From Paramagnetospirillum magneticum AMB-1 (GTDB taxonomy: Bacteria; Pseudomonadota; Alphaproteobacteria; Rhodospirillales; Magnetospirillaceae): 64,000 nt of DNA. Every line of letters starts with the position of its first letter. The stretch's first letter is position 1. The stretch lies in NCBI RefSeq assembly GCF_000009985.1, contig NC_007626.1:3651943-3715942 (forward strand), read 5' to 3'. The translations under genes were made by a program, and so were the position numbers. The notes under the pieces were generated by a model, which was given only the letters and a program-made list of their open reading frames with translations, was not told the DNA's origin and did not search any database. Shown here in pieces: positions 17,539-26,471 of this stretch.

Positions 17539-19745
17539 CTACCCCCGCAGCGCGTGGATTTCCGACACGGTGGCCCGCAGCCGTCCGGCCAGATTGAGGG
17601 CCACGGTCTCCACCAGCCGGAAGGCCATGGCGGGGTGATCCTCGCCCAGGGCCAGGAAGCCGTCGCGGCCCAGCACATAGACCTCCACCTCGGTCAGGGC
17701 CAGGGCATCGGCGGCATGGTTGGCGCCGTCCAGGAAGCCGATTCCCCCGATGATCTCGCCGGGGCCGCAGGTGGCCAGGTGATAGTGCTCCTTCTTGTGG
17801 ATGGGCAAGGTGATCTTGACGGTGCCGCGCCGGATCAGGAACAACTCGTCGCCCGAGCTTCCCGCCTTGAACACCTTCTTGCCCGCATGGACCGGACGAA
17901 GCGTCACGGCGGCATTCAGGTCCTTGATGGCCTTGGGGGACAGCCCGGCGAACATGGCCATGTCGGGGATGTCGAGAACCAGATCCTCCCCCTGGGGCGC
18001 CCCCTTGGCGGCGTTGCGCTGGCCCTCCACCCATTCCAGGGCCTCGTCCAGCTGGCGGAAGGCGAAGGCCTTGTTGGTGGGACGCACCACCCCGGTATCC
18101 TTGAGGAAACGCTTCATCTTCAGGCCGCTGGGCAGGCCCTTGGGGATGTCGCAGAACACCAGATAGGCGTCGTTCTCCTCCAGCCGGTCCTTGATCTGCT
18201 CCAGCACATGGGTGGCGGTGAGGTCCAGGGACTGCACCCGGCGCATGCTGAGAATGACGAACTTGCGGGTCTGGGTCTCGGGCTCCAGGGCGGCATGCAG
18301 CTGGCTGGCGGTGCCGAAGAACAGGCTGCCCTGCAATTCGAAGACGACGGTGTCGGACGGCCCCTCCTCCGCCCCCTCCGCCTCTTCGCCGGAACGCTGG
18401 CGCTTGGAGAAGAGGTGGTTGCCCTCGATGCGGTTGCGGACCACGGTGCTGCGGGTCTGCTCGCGGATGAACAGCAAGATGGCGAAGGCCACTCCCACGC
18501 CCGAGGCGGCGATCAGGTTGACGAACAGGGCGACCACGATCACCGCCGTGATCACCAGGAAATCCAGCCGCGTGGCCGGCGTGTTGAAGAAGGCCAGGGA
18601 ATGCCGGTCGATCATGCGAAAGCCGATGACCATCAAGATGGAGGCCAGGGCCGCCACCGGCACCCAGGCGATCACCGGCGACAGCACCAGGAAGGCCACG
18701 AAGCACAGCGCCCCGGCCATCAGGCCCGACACCCGGGTATTGGCGCCGCTGCTGACATTGATCAGCGAGGCGCCCATGGTCCCGGCTCCGGGCACGCCGC
18801 CCACCAGCGCCGAGGCGACGTTGCCGATGCCCTGGCCCACCAGGTCGCGGTTGGGATTGCTGCTGGAACTGGTCATGGCGTCGAGGACGACGCAGGTCTT
18901 CAAGGTGTCGATGGACAGCAGCGCCGCCAGGGTCAGGGCGGGGACGATGACCTCCAGCAGGATCGAGGGCTCCAGCGCCCCCAGGGAGCGCCAGTGCTGG
19001 CCGATGGTCGCTCCCACCCCGAAGCCTCCGGCGGAAATCCGCCCCACCAGAAGCAGGTTCCCCTCGACCTCCAGCAGGGCCGGATCGAAGGCCGCAAGGC
19101 CGAAATAGGCGGCAAGGCCCGCCGCCAGGGCCAGGATGGCCGGCGGCACCGCGCGGGTGAAGCGGGGCGTCAGCACCATCACCGCCATGACCACCACGCC
19201 GACGACGATGCTCTGCCACGCCCACAAGGCGGGCAGGCGCAGCGCCGCCCACAGGCTTGGCCCACCGGGCACGCCGAGAAACTTGGGAATCTGGCTGCCG
19301 ATGATGATCAGGCCGACGCCGCTGAGATAGCCGCAGACCACGGGATAGGGAATGAACTTGATCAGGCGGCCGACCCGCAGCAGGCCCAGGATGATCTGGA
19401 ACAGCCCGGCCAGAAGGGCGGTCAGGCCCAGAAGCAGGACGATGCTGCCGGCGGGCAGCCCCTGTTGGGTAAAGGTGATGGCCAGGGCGGACAGCATGGC
19501 CGCGGCGGGGGCGCAAGGGGCGCTGATCAGCCGGGCGCTGCTGCCGAAGGCCGGGGCCAGCAGCCCCAGGGCGGTGGCGCCGAGAATGCCGGCCAGGCGC
19601 CCTGCGCCGCCAGCGAACCGCCCAGCGGCGCGAAAATGGTCACGCCGAAGGCGATGGCCGAGGGCAGGGCCACCAGCATTGCGGCGAGCCCGCCCCAGGC
19701 GTCTCCCGTGAATTTCACGCGGTTATAGGCTGTGTCCAGAGCCAT
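17539..19745 (-). pseudogene. SulP anion transporter with STAS and cNMP-binding domains, frameshifted
   Basis: Two adjacent frames together make one SulP protein. The first (start MALDTAYNRVKFTG at 19745) carries the N-terminal membrane helix VALPSAIAFGVTIF; the second runs from about 19596 to the stop at 17539 and carries the remaining helices, a STAS domain, and a cyclic-nucleotide-binding domain at the C-terminus (LIRRGTVKITLPIHKKEHYH, CGPGEIIGGIGFLDG). A single missing base near 19596, in a GCC run, breaks the frame; restoring one C gives continuous GALAGILGATALG. SulP proteins move sulfate or bicarbonate. The break may be real or a sequencing error. Confidence 0.85.
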
Positions 19746-19897
19746 CCCACCCCCATCGACCGGCCTACCCTTTGGAAGTATCCGCCTCGGCGGAAGACCG
19801 GTCAACCGAGTGTAACTTTGGCCTTCCGGCGCGCCGTCATTGACACCGGCCGGGCGGCGGTGCTGTTGTTCCCGCCGGAATACGCAAGGACGACACC

Positions 19898-22009
19898 ATG
19901 GCGTGGCTTAAGTCGATTGGGGCGTGGATCAAGGCGATTGGGATTGCGGCGACGCTGATGCTGACCGGACTGTCGGCCTGGGCGGCGGAGCCTGGGGGCT
20001 CGGACTGGGCCACCAGCGAATCCGGCAAGGTCCGCCTGGTCTCGGCCGCCACCGCCACGGGCGAGAGCGGGCAACTGCGCCTGGGCCTGCATTTCAAGCT
20101 GGAGCCGGGCTGGAAGATCTACTGGCGCACGCCGGGCGATGCCGGCTATCCGCCCAAGCTGGACTGGACCGGCTCGGACAATCTGGACACGCCCCGCCCC
20201 TCCTGGCCGGCGCCGCACCGTTTCGTGCTGTCCGGGCTGCAGAATTACGGCTATGTGGGCGAGGTGATCCTGCCGCTGGATGCCCGGGCTCCCGACGCCT
20301 CGCGGCCGGTGGCGGCCCGCCTGGCGGTGGAATTCCTGGCCTGTTCCCAGATCTGCGTGCCGCAGAAGGTGGATCTGCGCCTGGACCTGTCGCCGGGGGC
20401 GGGCCAGCCCTCGGCCTTCGCCCACGATATCGGCCGCTTCGCCGCCCTGGTGCCCGGCGACGGGCGCCGCCACGGACTGACGCTGGACTCCGCCGAAGCA
20501 CTGGGTGGCGGTGAGACATCGGCGCTGCGGCTCGCGGTCTCGTCCACCGAACGCTTCGACGCCCCCGACGCCTTCGTCGAGGCCGAGGAGGTGGCCGCCT
20601 TCGGCCAGCCCAAGGTCAGCCTGTCGTCCGACCGCCGCCGGGCGGTGTTCGAGATTCCCGTCTCTCCCGGCGGCCTGCTCAAGCCCCTGGCCGGCGCCCC
20701 CATGACGGTCACCGTCACCGACGGCCTGCGGGCCTTCGAGACCCCGATTCAGCCGGTTCCCGGCAGTGCCGCCCCCGCATCGGCGGGCGGCGAGGCGCCG
20801 GGACTGGCGGGCATGCTGCTGGTGGCCTTGCTGGGCGGCTTGATTCTCAACCTGATGCCCTGCGTGCTGCCGGTGCTGTCCATCAAGGTGCTGGGCGTGC
20901 TGGGCCATGGCGGGGGCGAGCGCGGCCATGTGCGGGCCAGCTTCGTCGCCTCGGGAATCGGTATCGTCGCCTCCTTCCTGGCCCTGGCCGGTCTGGCCAT
21001 CGGCCTGAAGCAGGCGGGCGCGGCGGTGGGCTGGGGCATCCAGTTCCAGCAGCCCGGCTTCCTGGCCCTGATGGTGGTGCTGCTGGCGCTGTTCGCCGCC
21101 AATCTGTGGGGATTGTTCGAGATTCCCATGCCCGCCTTCCTGTTCAACCGGGGCGGCGGGGTGGCCCATCACACGGTGCTGGGCCATTTCCTGTCGGGCG
21201 CCTTCGCCACCTTGCTGGCCACGCCGTGCTCGGCCCCCTTCCTGGGGACCGCCATCGGCTTCGCCCTGGCGCGCGGCCCCTCCGAGATCGTCGCGATCTT
21301 CACCGCCCTGGGCCTGGGCATGGCGGCGCCCTATCTGGCGGTGGCCGTCTGGCCGGATATCGCCCTGAAACTGCCCCGGCCCGGACGCTGGATGGTCGGC
21401 GTGCGCAAGGCCCTGGGCCTCGCCCTGGCCGGAACCGGGCTGTGGCTGCTGTCCGTGCTGATGGTCCAGGCGGGGGGGCTGGCCGCCCTGGCCACCGGCG
21501 GCGCCATGGCGGCGGCGGTGGTCCTTCTGGCCCTGCGGTCCCGCCTGCCGGCGGCGGCGCGTTCGGCGGTGGGCGCCTGCGTGGTGGCCCTGGCCGGTCT
21601 GGCCCTGGCGGCGCCGTTCCACGGCACCGCCGGCAGCGACGGCGGCACCGGATCGGGCGGCGCGGTGGCGTGGGAGCGTTTCGACTCCCAGACCCTGGCC
21701 CGCCTGGTCTCCGACGGCAAGGTGGTGTTCGTGGACGTCACCGCCGACTGGTGCATCACCTGCAAGGTCAACAAGGCGGCGGTGATCGAGCGGGGCGAGG
21801 TGGCCAGCCGGCTGTCCGCGCCCGGCGTGGTGGCCTTGCGCGCCGACTGGACCAAGCCCGACGAGAGCATCTCGCGCTATCTGGCGTCCTTCGGCCGCTA
21901 CGGCATTCCCTTCAATGCCGTCTATGGCCCCAGCGCACCGGACGGCATCGCCCTGCCGGAACTGCTGAGCGAGGCCGAGGTGCTGGCCGCCCTGGACAAG
22001 GCGCGGTAG
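19898..22009 (+). CDS. DsbD/ScsB-type thiol:disulfide interchange protein
   Basis: Inner-membrane reductase that brings reducing power from cytoplasmic thioredoxin to periplasmic thiols. 703 residues with a signal peptide (ending SAWAAE). Three parts: an N-terminal periplasmic domain with a cysteine pair (CSQIC near 150), a CcdA-like membrane core with the paired cysteines in LMPCVLPVLS and ATPCSAPFLG, and a C-terminal thioredoxin domain with WCITC near residue 624. Close to a periplasmic cytochrome c (DsrJ) gene, so a role in thiol supply is plausible. DsbD and ScsB cannot be told apart from sequence reading alone. Confidence 0.88.
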   Translation: MAWLKSIGAWIKAIGIAATLMLTGLSAWAAEPGGSDWATSESGKVRLVSAATATGESGQLRLGLHFKLEPGWKIYWRTPGDAGYPPKLDWTGSDNLDTPRPSWPAPHRFVLSGLQNYGYVGEVILPLDARAPDASRPVAARLAVEFLACSQICVPQKVDLRLDLSPGAGQPSAFAHDIGRFAALVPGDGRRHGLTLDSAEALGGGETSALRLAVSSTERFDAPDAFVEAEEVAAFGQPKVSLSSDRRRAVFEIPVSPGGLLKPLAGAPMTVTVTDGLRAFETPIQPVPGSAAPASAGGEAPGLAGMLLVALLGGLILNLMPCVLPVLSIKVLGVLGHGGGERGHVRASFVASGIGIVASFLALAGLAIGLKQAGAAVGWGIQFQQPGFLALMVVLLALFAANLWGLFEIPMPAFLFNRGGGVAHHTVLGHFLSGAFATLLATPCSAPFLGTAIGFALARGPSEIVAIFTALGLGMAAPYLAVAVWPDIALKLPRPGRWMVGVRKALGLALAGTGLWLLSVLMVQAGGLAALATGGAMAAAVVLLALRSRLPAAARSAVGACVVALAGLALAAPFHGTAGSDGGTGSGGAVAWERFDSQTLARLVSDGKVVFVDVTADWCITCKVNKAAVIERGEVASRLSAPGVVALRADWTKPDESISRYLASFGRYGIPFNAVYGPSAPDGIALPELLSEAEVLAALDKAR

Positions 22010-22021
22010 TGCCTCTTCCCC

Positions 22022-24076
22022 CTACACCGCGCGGATTTCGCCCAGGAAACCGTCGATAGTGGTCTTGAGGTTCACCGCCTCCTCGCCCATGGCCCTGGAC
22101 GCATCCAGCACCTCGACGGCGGCGCCGCCGGTGCGGCCCGCCGCGTCCTGGACTCCGCCCACATTGGCCGAGACCTCGGCGGTGCCGGCGGCCGCCTGCT
22201 CGACGCTGCGGGCGATCTCCTGGGTGGCGGCGCTCTGCTCCTCCACCGCGCTGGCGATGCTGGCGGTGATCTCGCCCACCTCGCGGATGATGGTGACGAT
22301 ATCGGAGATGGCGCCCACCACCTTTTCGGTCTGCTGCTGCACCGAAGAGATCTGCTGGCCGATCTCGCCGGTGGCCCGGGCGGTCTGATTGGCGAGGTTC
22401 TTCACCTCGCCCGCCACCACGGCAAATCCCTTGCCCGCCTCGCCGGCCCGCGCCGCCTCGATGGTGGCGTTGAGCGCCAGAAGATTGGTCTGGGCCGCGA
22501 TGTCGTTGATCAGGGTCACCACTTCGCCGATCTTGCCCACCATGGTGGCGAGGCCGGTGACGTCATTCTGGGCGTCGCCGGCTTCGGCCACCGCATTGCC
22601 GGAAATCTCCGCCGAGCGGTGAACCTGACGGCCGATCTCCTGGATGGAGGAGGTCAGTTCCTCGGCGGCGGCGGCCACGGTCTGGACATTGGCCGACGCC
22701 AGTTCGGTGGCGCCCGCCACCACCGTGGCCCGATCATTGGTATCACTGGCGGCCGCGCTCATGGCGGCGGCGGTGCCCTGCAACCGCTGGGCCGCCGACG
22801 AGACCGCCGCGACCATGCGCTCGGCCGAACCCTGGAAACGGTTGACCAGCGCCTCGATGGCCCGGCCGCGCAATTCGCCGTTATGAGCCTCGGCCAGTTG
22901 CTTCCTGGCCAGATCATGTCCCCGCATCATGGCGTCCTTGAAGATCTGGACCGAGCGGGCCATGGCCCCCATCTCGTCGGCCCGCTCCGTTCCCCCGACG
23001 CTCACGCTGAAGTCGTCAGCGGCCAGGCGTTCCATGGTGCCGACCAGGGAACCGATGGCCGAGGTCAGCTGGCGCACCACGGTCCAGGCCACGGCCAGGG
23101 CAATCACCAGGGCGGCGACGACGCCCAGGACGGTGGTGAGCAGCACGCCCCTGGCATCGCCGTTGACCTGGGCGGCCAGGGCCTGGACATCGGCGGCCAT
23201 GTGGTCCTCGACCTTCTTCAAAAGATTGATGCGCGAGGTGGCGGCGGCGAACCAGGCCGGGCCGGTGACATCGCCGACCGTGCCGGTGGCGGGGCTGTCC
23301 AGACCGACCTTGCGCATGCGCTCCACCGTGCGGCTTGCCTCGTCATCCAGGGTGGTACGGAAGAAATCCACCTGGGCGGGGGCGGCGCTTTCCTGAAACT
23401 CCCCCAGAAACAGCTGCTGCTCGGCGACGATGGCGACGAAGCGGCGATAGACCTCCGGCTCGAACTTGCCCGAGGAGAAGGCGCCGGCAGCGGTGGCCCG
23501 CTCCTGCCCGGCCTTTTCCTTGCCCTCCATCAGCTTGAGATAGGCGCCGATCATGCGCCCCACCCTGGCGTCACTGGACAGTACGGCGATCTGGTTGACC
23601 ATATCCAACTGAAACCGAATGGTTTCGGTGAAGTTGCCCAGGGCGGTACGGCCGTCCATGGCCAGGGCATCGATGGCGCCCCGGCTGGCGATCAGCGCTT
23701 CCAGACGCTTTGTCGCCTTGTCCACCTTGGGTGGAAAGCTGGCACCCAGGGCCGAGACGTCAATCCCGGCCAGGGACCGGGTCAGCTTTTCCCGCGCCGC
23801 GTCGGTCAGCTGGCGCTGGGCCTTGAGTTCCGCGCCAAACTTCTCGCCCTTGCTGCCGATGAAGACGGCCGAGGCGCCGCGTTCCTTCTGCACTTCGTGC
23901 ACCAGGGCGCTGATCTCGGCGGTCAGCGGAGCGATCCCGGCCAGCGTCGACGTCTCCGACACCACCCGCGCCTTGTCACTGATCACATAGCCCGCCAGCC
24001 CAAGAATCAGAATGACCGGGAACAAGAAGGACAGGGCAATCTTTGCTGAAATCCTGAGATCGGTCAGCCGGAACAT
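22022..24076 (-). CDS. Methyl-accepting chemotaxis protein with NIT-type sensor
   Basis: Transmembrane chemoreceptor of 684 residues. The start MFRLTDLR at 24076 has GGAGGG upstream and is followed by the first membrane helix (IALSFLFPVILILGLAGYVI). The periplasmic part contains VHEVQKERGASAVFIGSKG, typical of the nitrate/nitrite-sensing NIT domain. A second membrane helix near residue 315, a HAMP region, and the signalling tip QTNLLALNATIEAARAGEAG follow. The ligand is therefore plausibly nitrate or nitrite, which is a family-based inference. No other che genes are nearby. Confidence 0.92.
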   Translation of the reverse strand: MFRLTDLRISAKIALSFLFPVILILGLAGYVISDKARVVSETSTLAGIAPLTAEISALVHEVQKERGASAVFIGSKGEKFGAELKAQRQLTDAAREKLTRSLAGIDVSALGASFPPKVDKATKRLEALIASRGAIDALAMDGRTALGNFTETIRFQLDMVNQIAVLSSDARVGRMIGAYLKLMEGKEKAGQERATAAGAFSSGKFEPEVYRRFVAIVAEQQLFLGEFQESAAPAQVDFFRTTLDDEASRTVERMRKVGLDSPATGTVGDVTGPAWFAAATSRINLLKKVEDHMAADVQALAAQVNGDARGVLLTTVLGVVAALVIALAVAWTVVRQLTSAIGSLVGTMERLAADDFSVSVGGTERADEMGAMARSVQIFKDAMMRGHDLARKQLAEAHNGELRGRAIEALVNRFQGSAERMVAAVSSAAQRLQGTAAAMSAAASDTNDRATVVAGATELASANVQTVAAAAEELTSSIQEIGRQVHRSAEISGNAVAEAGDAQNDVTGLATMVGKIGEVVTLINDIAAQTNLLALNATIEAARAGEAGKGFAVVAGEVKNLANQTARATGEIGQQISSVQQQTEKVVGAISDIVTIIREVGEITASIASAVEEQSAATQEIARSVEQAAAGTAEVSANVGGVQDAAGRTGGAAVEVLDASRAMGEEAVNLKTTIDGFLGEIRAV

Positions 24077-24236
24077 GGGCAACCCTCCGAACCTGAACTC
24101 TCTGGACAGGAGCCGAAGCTCCCCATCCAGGACCCGCCAACACCATACAAAGGTCATGGCTAAACATGCTCAATGTTGTATTGCTCGAGCATATTTTCAA
24201 GCAGGGAAGTGTCACGGCAGGAATTTGCGCACGGAA

Positions 24237-25772
24237 TCAGACCGCCCGCTCGCCCTCCTCCAGGCGGCGGAAGACCCCGGGCGGCAGTCGGGTGGCCTTG
24301 TCGCAGATGGCCTTGTCGACCTGGGCCTGGGTCAGGTTCTCGGCCTTGGACAGGTCGGCGTCGCGAAGATCGGCGCCCATCATGATGGCGCCCTTGAAGT
24401 CGGCGCCGGCGGTTCGCGCTCCGCCCAGGCTGGCGCCGGACAGGTCGGTGCCGCGCAGCACGGCGCCTTCGAGATTGCTGAGGTTCAGCTTGGCGTGCCG
24501 CATGGCCGCCACCCCCAGATTGGCCCCGCCCAGATTGGCGGCGGACAAGGTGGCATAGCGGAAGTCGGACCCATCCAGACGGGCCTCGGCCAGGCAGGAA
24601 TCCGACAGGTCCACCTCGCGGAAGGTGGCATTGGCGAGAATGGCGCCGGACAGGTCGGCCCCGGCCAGATCCATGCCGGTGAAGGTGGCGCGCTTGCCCT
24701 CGGCGCCATTGGTCTGCAGCCACTTGCCATGCTCGGCCACCACGGCCGACACGTCCAGCGCCGCCACGTCGCGGCCCTTGCGCGCCTTGTGGCCCGCCTG
24801 GCTCATGGCCTCGTCCCACTCCTTGCGGCGCTTGGCGGCACGGCGTTTGGCGGCCTCGGCATCGGGATCGGGGCGGATGCCCGCCACCTCGATGGGGCCG
24901 TCGGACAGCTTGCGGACGGGCGCCAGATCGTCATCGGACAGCTTGCCCCCGGCGACCCGGCGGGCGGGAGCCTCCTCGGAGACCGAGGCGAAGCCCCGGT
25001 TGCTCGGCGCGGGAGGGGCGGGGGATGTGGCGGGAGCGGGCTTTTGGACTGGCTTCGGCGCCGGAGCGGGCGGCGCGGCCTGAGCGGGCGGCGACGGCGC
25101 CTTGCCCTGCAGAACCTCCACCGGCCCGCTGCGCGACGGCCGGGGCTCGGCCAGCGAGGCCGCCGCGCCGGTGCGGGCTTCCAGCCGCGCCATCAGGGCG
25201 GCCACTTCGGGAATGGGCTGGGATGCGGCGGACTTGGCCGCGCCCGCCGGACCGGCGCCCTCCGCGTCCTTCATCTCGGGCAGCGGGTCGGCGTCCTTGA
25301 TGAAATTGCGCTTGGGGGCATCGGACAGGCTGGCGGGCGGCGCCATGCGCTGGGGGGTGGCCAGGGTCTCGCCCACCCGGTGGCCCAGTTCGTGGCCCGA
25401 AATGGGCTTGGGAATCACGCCCTCGATGCCCAGGATCTTGGCGCGGTCGAGGGTATCCTTGAGGGTCGAGGGCGCCACCGCCAGCACCGGCAGGGCCTCA
25501 TTGGGATTGCCCTGGGGCTGGCGTACCCCTTCGAGCACCCGCAAGCCGTTTTCGGGATGGGAGGCGAAATCGATTAGCAGGATGTCGAATCCCTGCACCA
25601 GCAGCTTGCCCAGATCGGCGAGCTGATCGAAGGACGCCACTTCGCGCACGTTCAGCTTACGAAAAGTCTGGCGGGCAAGGAAACGGAACTGGTCGTCCAG
25701 GCCGAACACCAGCACCCTGACCTTCTTCCAGTCGGTTCCCTGAACCGACTGAGTCACTGTCGGATGACGCAT
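24237..25772 (-). CDS. Receiver-domain protein with pentapeptide repeats
   Basis: 511 residues with an unusual layout. Residues about 15-130 form a response-regulator receiver: acidic pair in FGLDDQF, candidate phospho-Asp in ILLIDF, and the conserved Lys in VIPKPIS; the usual Thr/Ser position appears as Ala. A long Pro/Ala-rich linker (about 140-320) follows, then pentapeptide repeats (about 365-490) of the A(D/N)LxX kind, e.g. ADLSGAILANATF and ANLGGANLGVAAM. Pentapeptide repeats form a right-handed beta helix. Function unknown; phosphorylation-controlled scaffolding is a guess. Confidence 0.88.
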   Translation of the reverse strand: MRHPTVTQSVQGTDWKKVRVLVFGLDDQFRFLARQTFRKLNVREVASFDQLADLGKLLVQGFDILLIDFASHPENGLRVLEGVRQPQGNPNEALPVLAVAPSTLKDTLDRAKILGIEGVIPKPISGHELGHRVGETLATPQRMAPPASLSDAPKRNFIKDADPLPEMKDAEGAGPAGAAKSAASQPIPEVAALMARLEARTGAAASLAEPRPSRSGPVEVLQGKAPSPPAQAAPPAPAPKPVQKPAPATSPAPPAPSNRGFASVSEEAPARRVAGGKLSDDDLAPVRKLSDGPIEVAGIRPDPDAEAAKRRAAKRRKEWDEAMSQAGHKARKGRDVAALDVSAVVAEHGKWLQTNGAEGKRATFTGMDLAGADLSGAILANATFREVDLSDSCLAEARLDGSDFRYATLSAANLGGANLGVAAMRHAKLNLSNLEGAVLRGTDLSGASLGGARTAGADFKGAIMMGADLRDADLSKAENLTQAQVDKAICDKATRLPPGVFRRLEEGERAV

Positions 25773-25868
25773 CTACGCACAAACCCTCATCGCTCCCGCC
25801 CCGCCACAATAGTCATCGCCACGGGCGGGAGCAATCGTCGAAGAGTGGCGGAATCTGTTGGCGTTGCG

Positions 25869-26348
25869 TCAGTGGCGGACCGGATTCCAGCCGGGATGGT
25901 CGAAATGGGCCTGATAGCGGTCCAACGCCTTGACCGCCGCCACCACGCCCTGGCTCCGCTCGCCGCCCCTGCCCTTCATGACATCGGTGGCGGTCATAAG
26001 GTCGGCCAGCACGATGTGGATCTGGGCATCGGCGGCCTCGGGAAGCTTGCACTGCAGGGCGATGCCGTCGATGTGGCGGGAAATGGAGGCCGCCAGGGCA
26101 TCGTAATCTCCCACCGTGTAGCGCCTGTCATGCACCGGTCCCAGGGCGGCGCGCACCTCGCCGCCGATGGCCGCCATCCCCTGGCGGAGCGGGGCATCGG
26201 TCTGCCACTTGCGGCCGTGGTCGAGGGTCAGCGCCCCGGCCGCCGGTGCCGCGCCCTCATGGGCGTGATCGTGGGAGGACGCCGCTATGGCCGGGGCGGT
26301 AACGGCCAGGGCGGCAAGCAGGAAACCTGTGGCAGCGGTGCGGGACAT
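25869..26348 (-). CDS. Small exported protein with His-rich N-terminus
   Basis: 159 residues starting MSRTAATGFLLAALAVTAPA, a clear signal peptide, followed by SSHDHAHEG which could bind metal. The mature part (DHGRKWQTDAPLRQGM ... RYQAHFDHPGW) resembles small periplasmic proteins sometimes labelled DnrO-like; this is from memory and is weak. Start at 26348 has GGAG nearby. It is divergent from the Atm1-type exporter with about 120 bases between, suggesting a metal-related pair (inference). Confidence 0.7.
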   Translation of the reverse strand: MSRTAATGFLLAALAVTAPAIAASSHDHAHEGAAPAAGALTLDHGRKWQTDAPLRQGMAAIGGEVRAALGPVHDRRYTVGDYDALAASISRHIDGIALQCKLPEAADAQIHIVLADLMTATDVMKGRGGERSQGVVAAVKALDRYQAHFDHPGWNPVRH

Positions 26349-26471
26349 GAGGTTTTTCTCCGGAGTGATGCTGGCCCGGAGCCTATCCGCCCAAACATGA
26401 ACCGAAGATGAACCTTTAACTCCATCGCTTCCGAGGTTGCGACACGACCGCCGAGCCCTCATTTTGAGGAG

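Noticed and set aside
17376..17597. Short open frames in the intergenic repeat, including a reverse-strand peptide MPRSPFDFM.
   Set aside because: The same peptide arises from the repeat at 41938-42054; it reflects the repeat DNA and not a gene.
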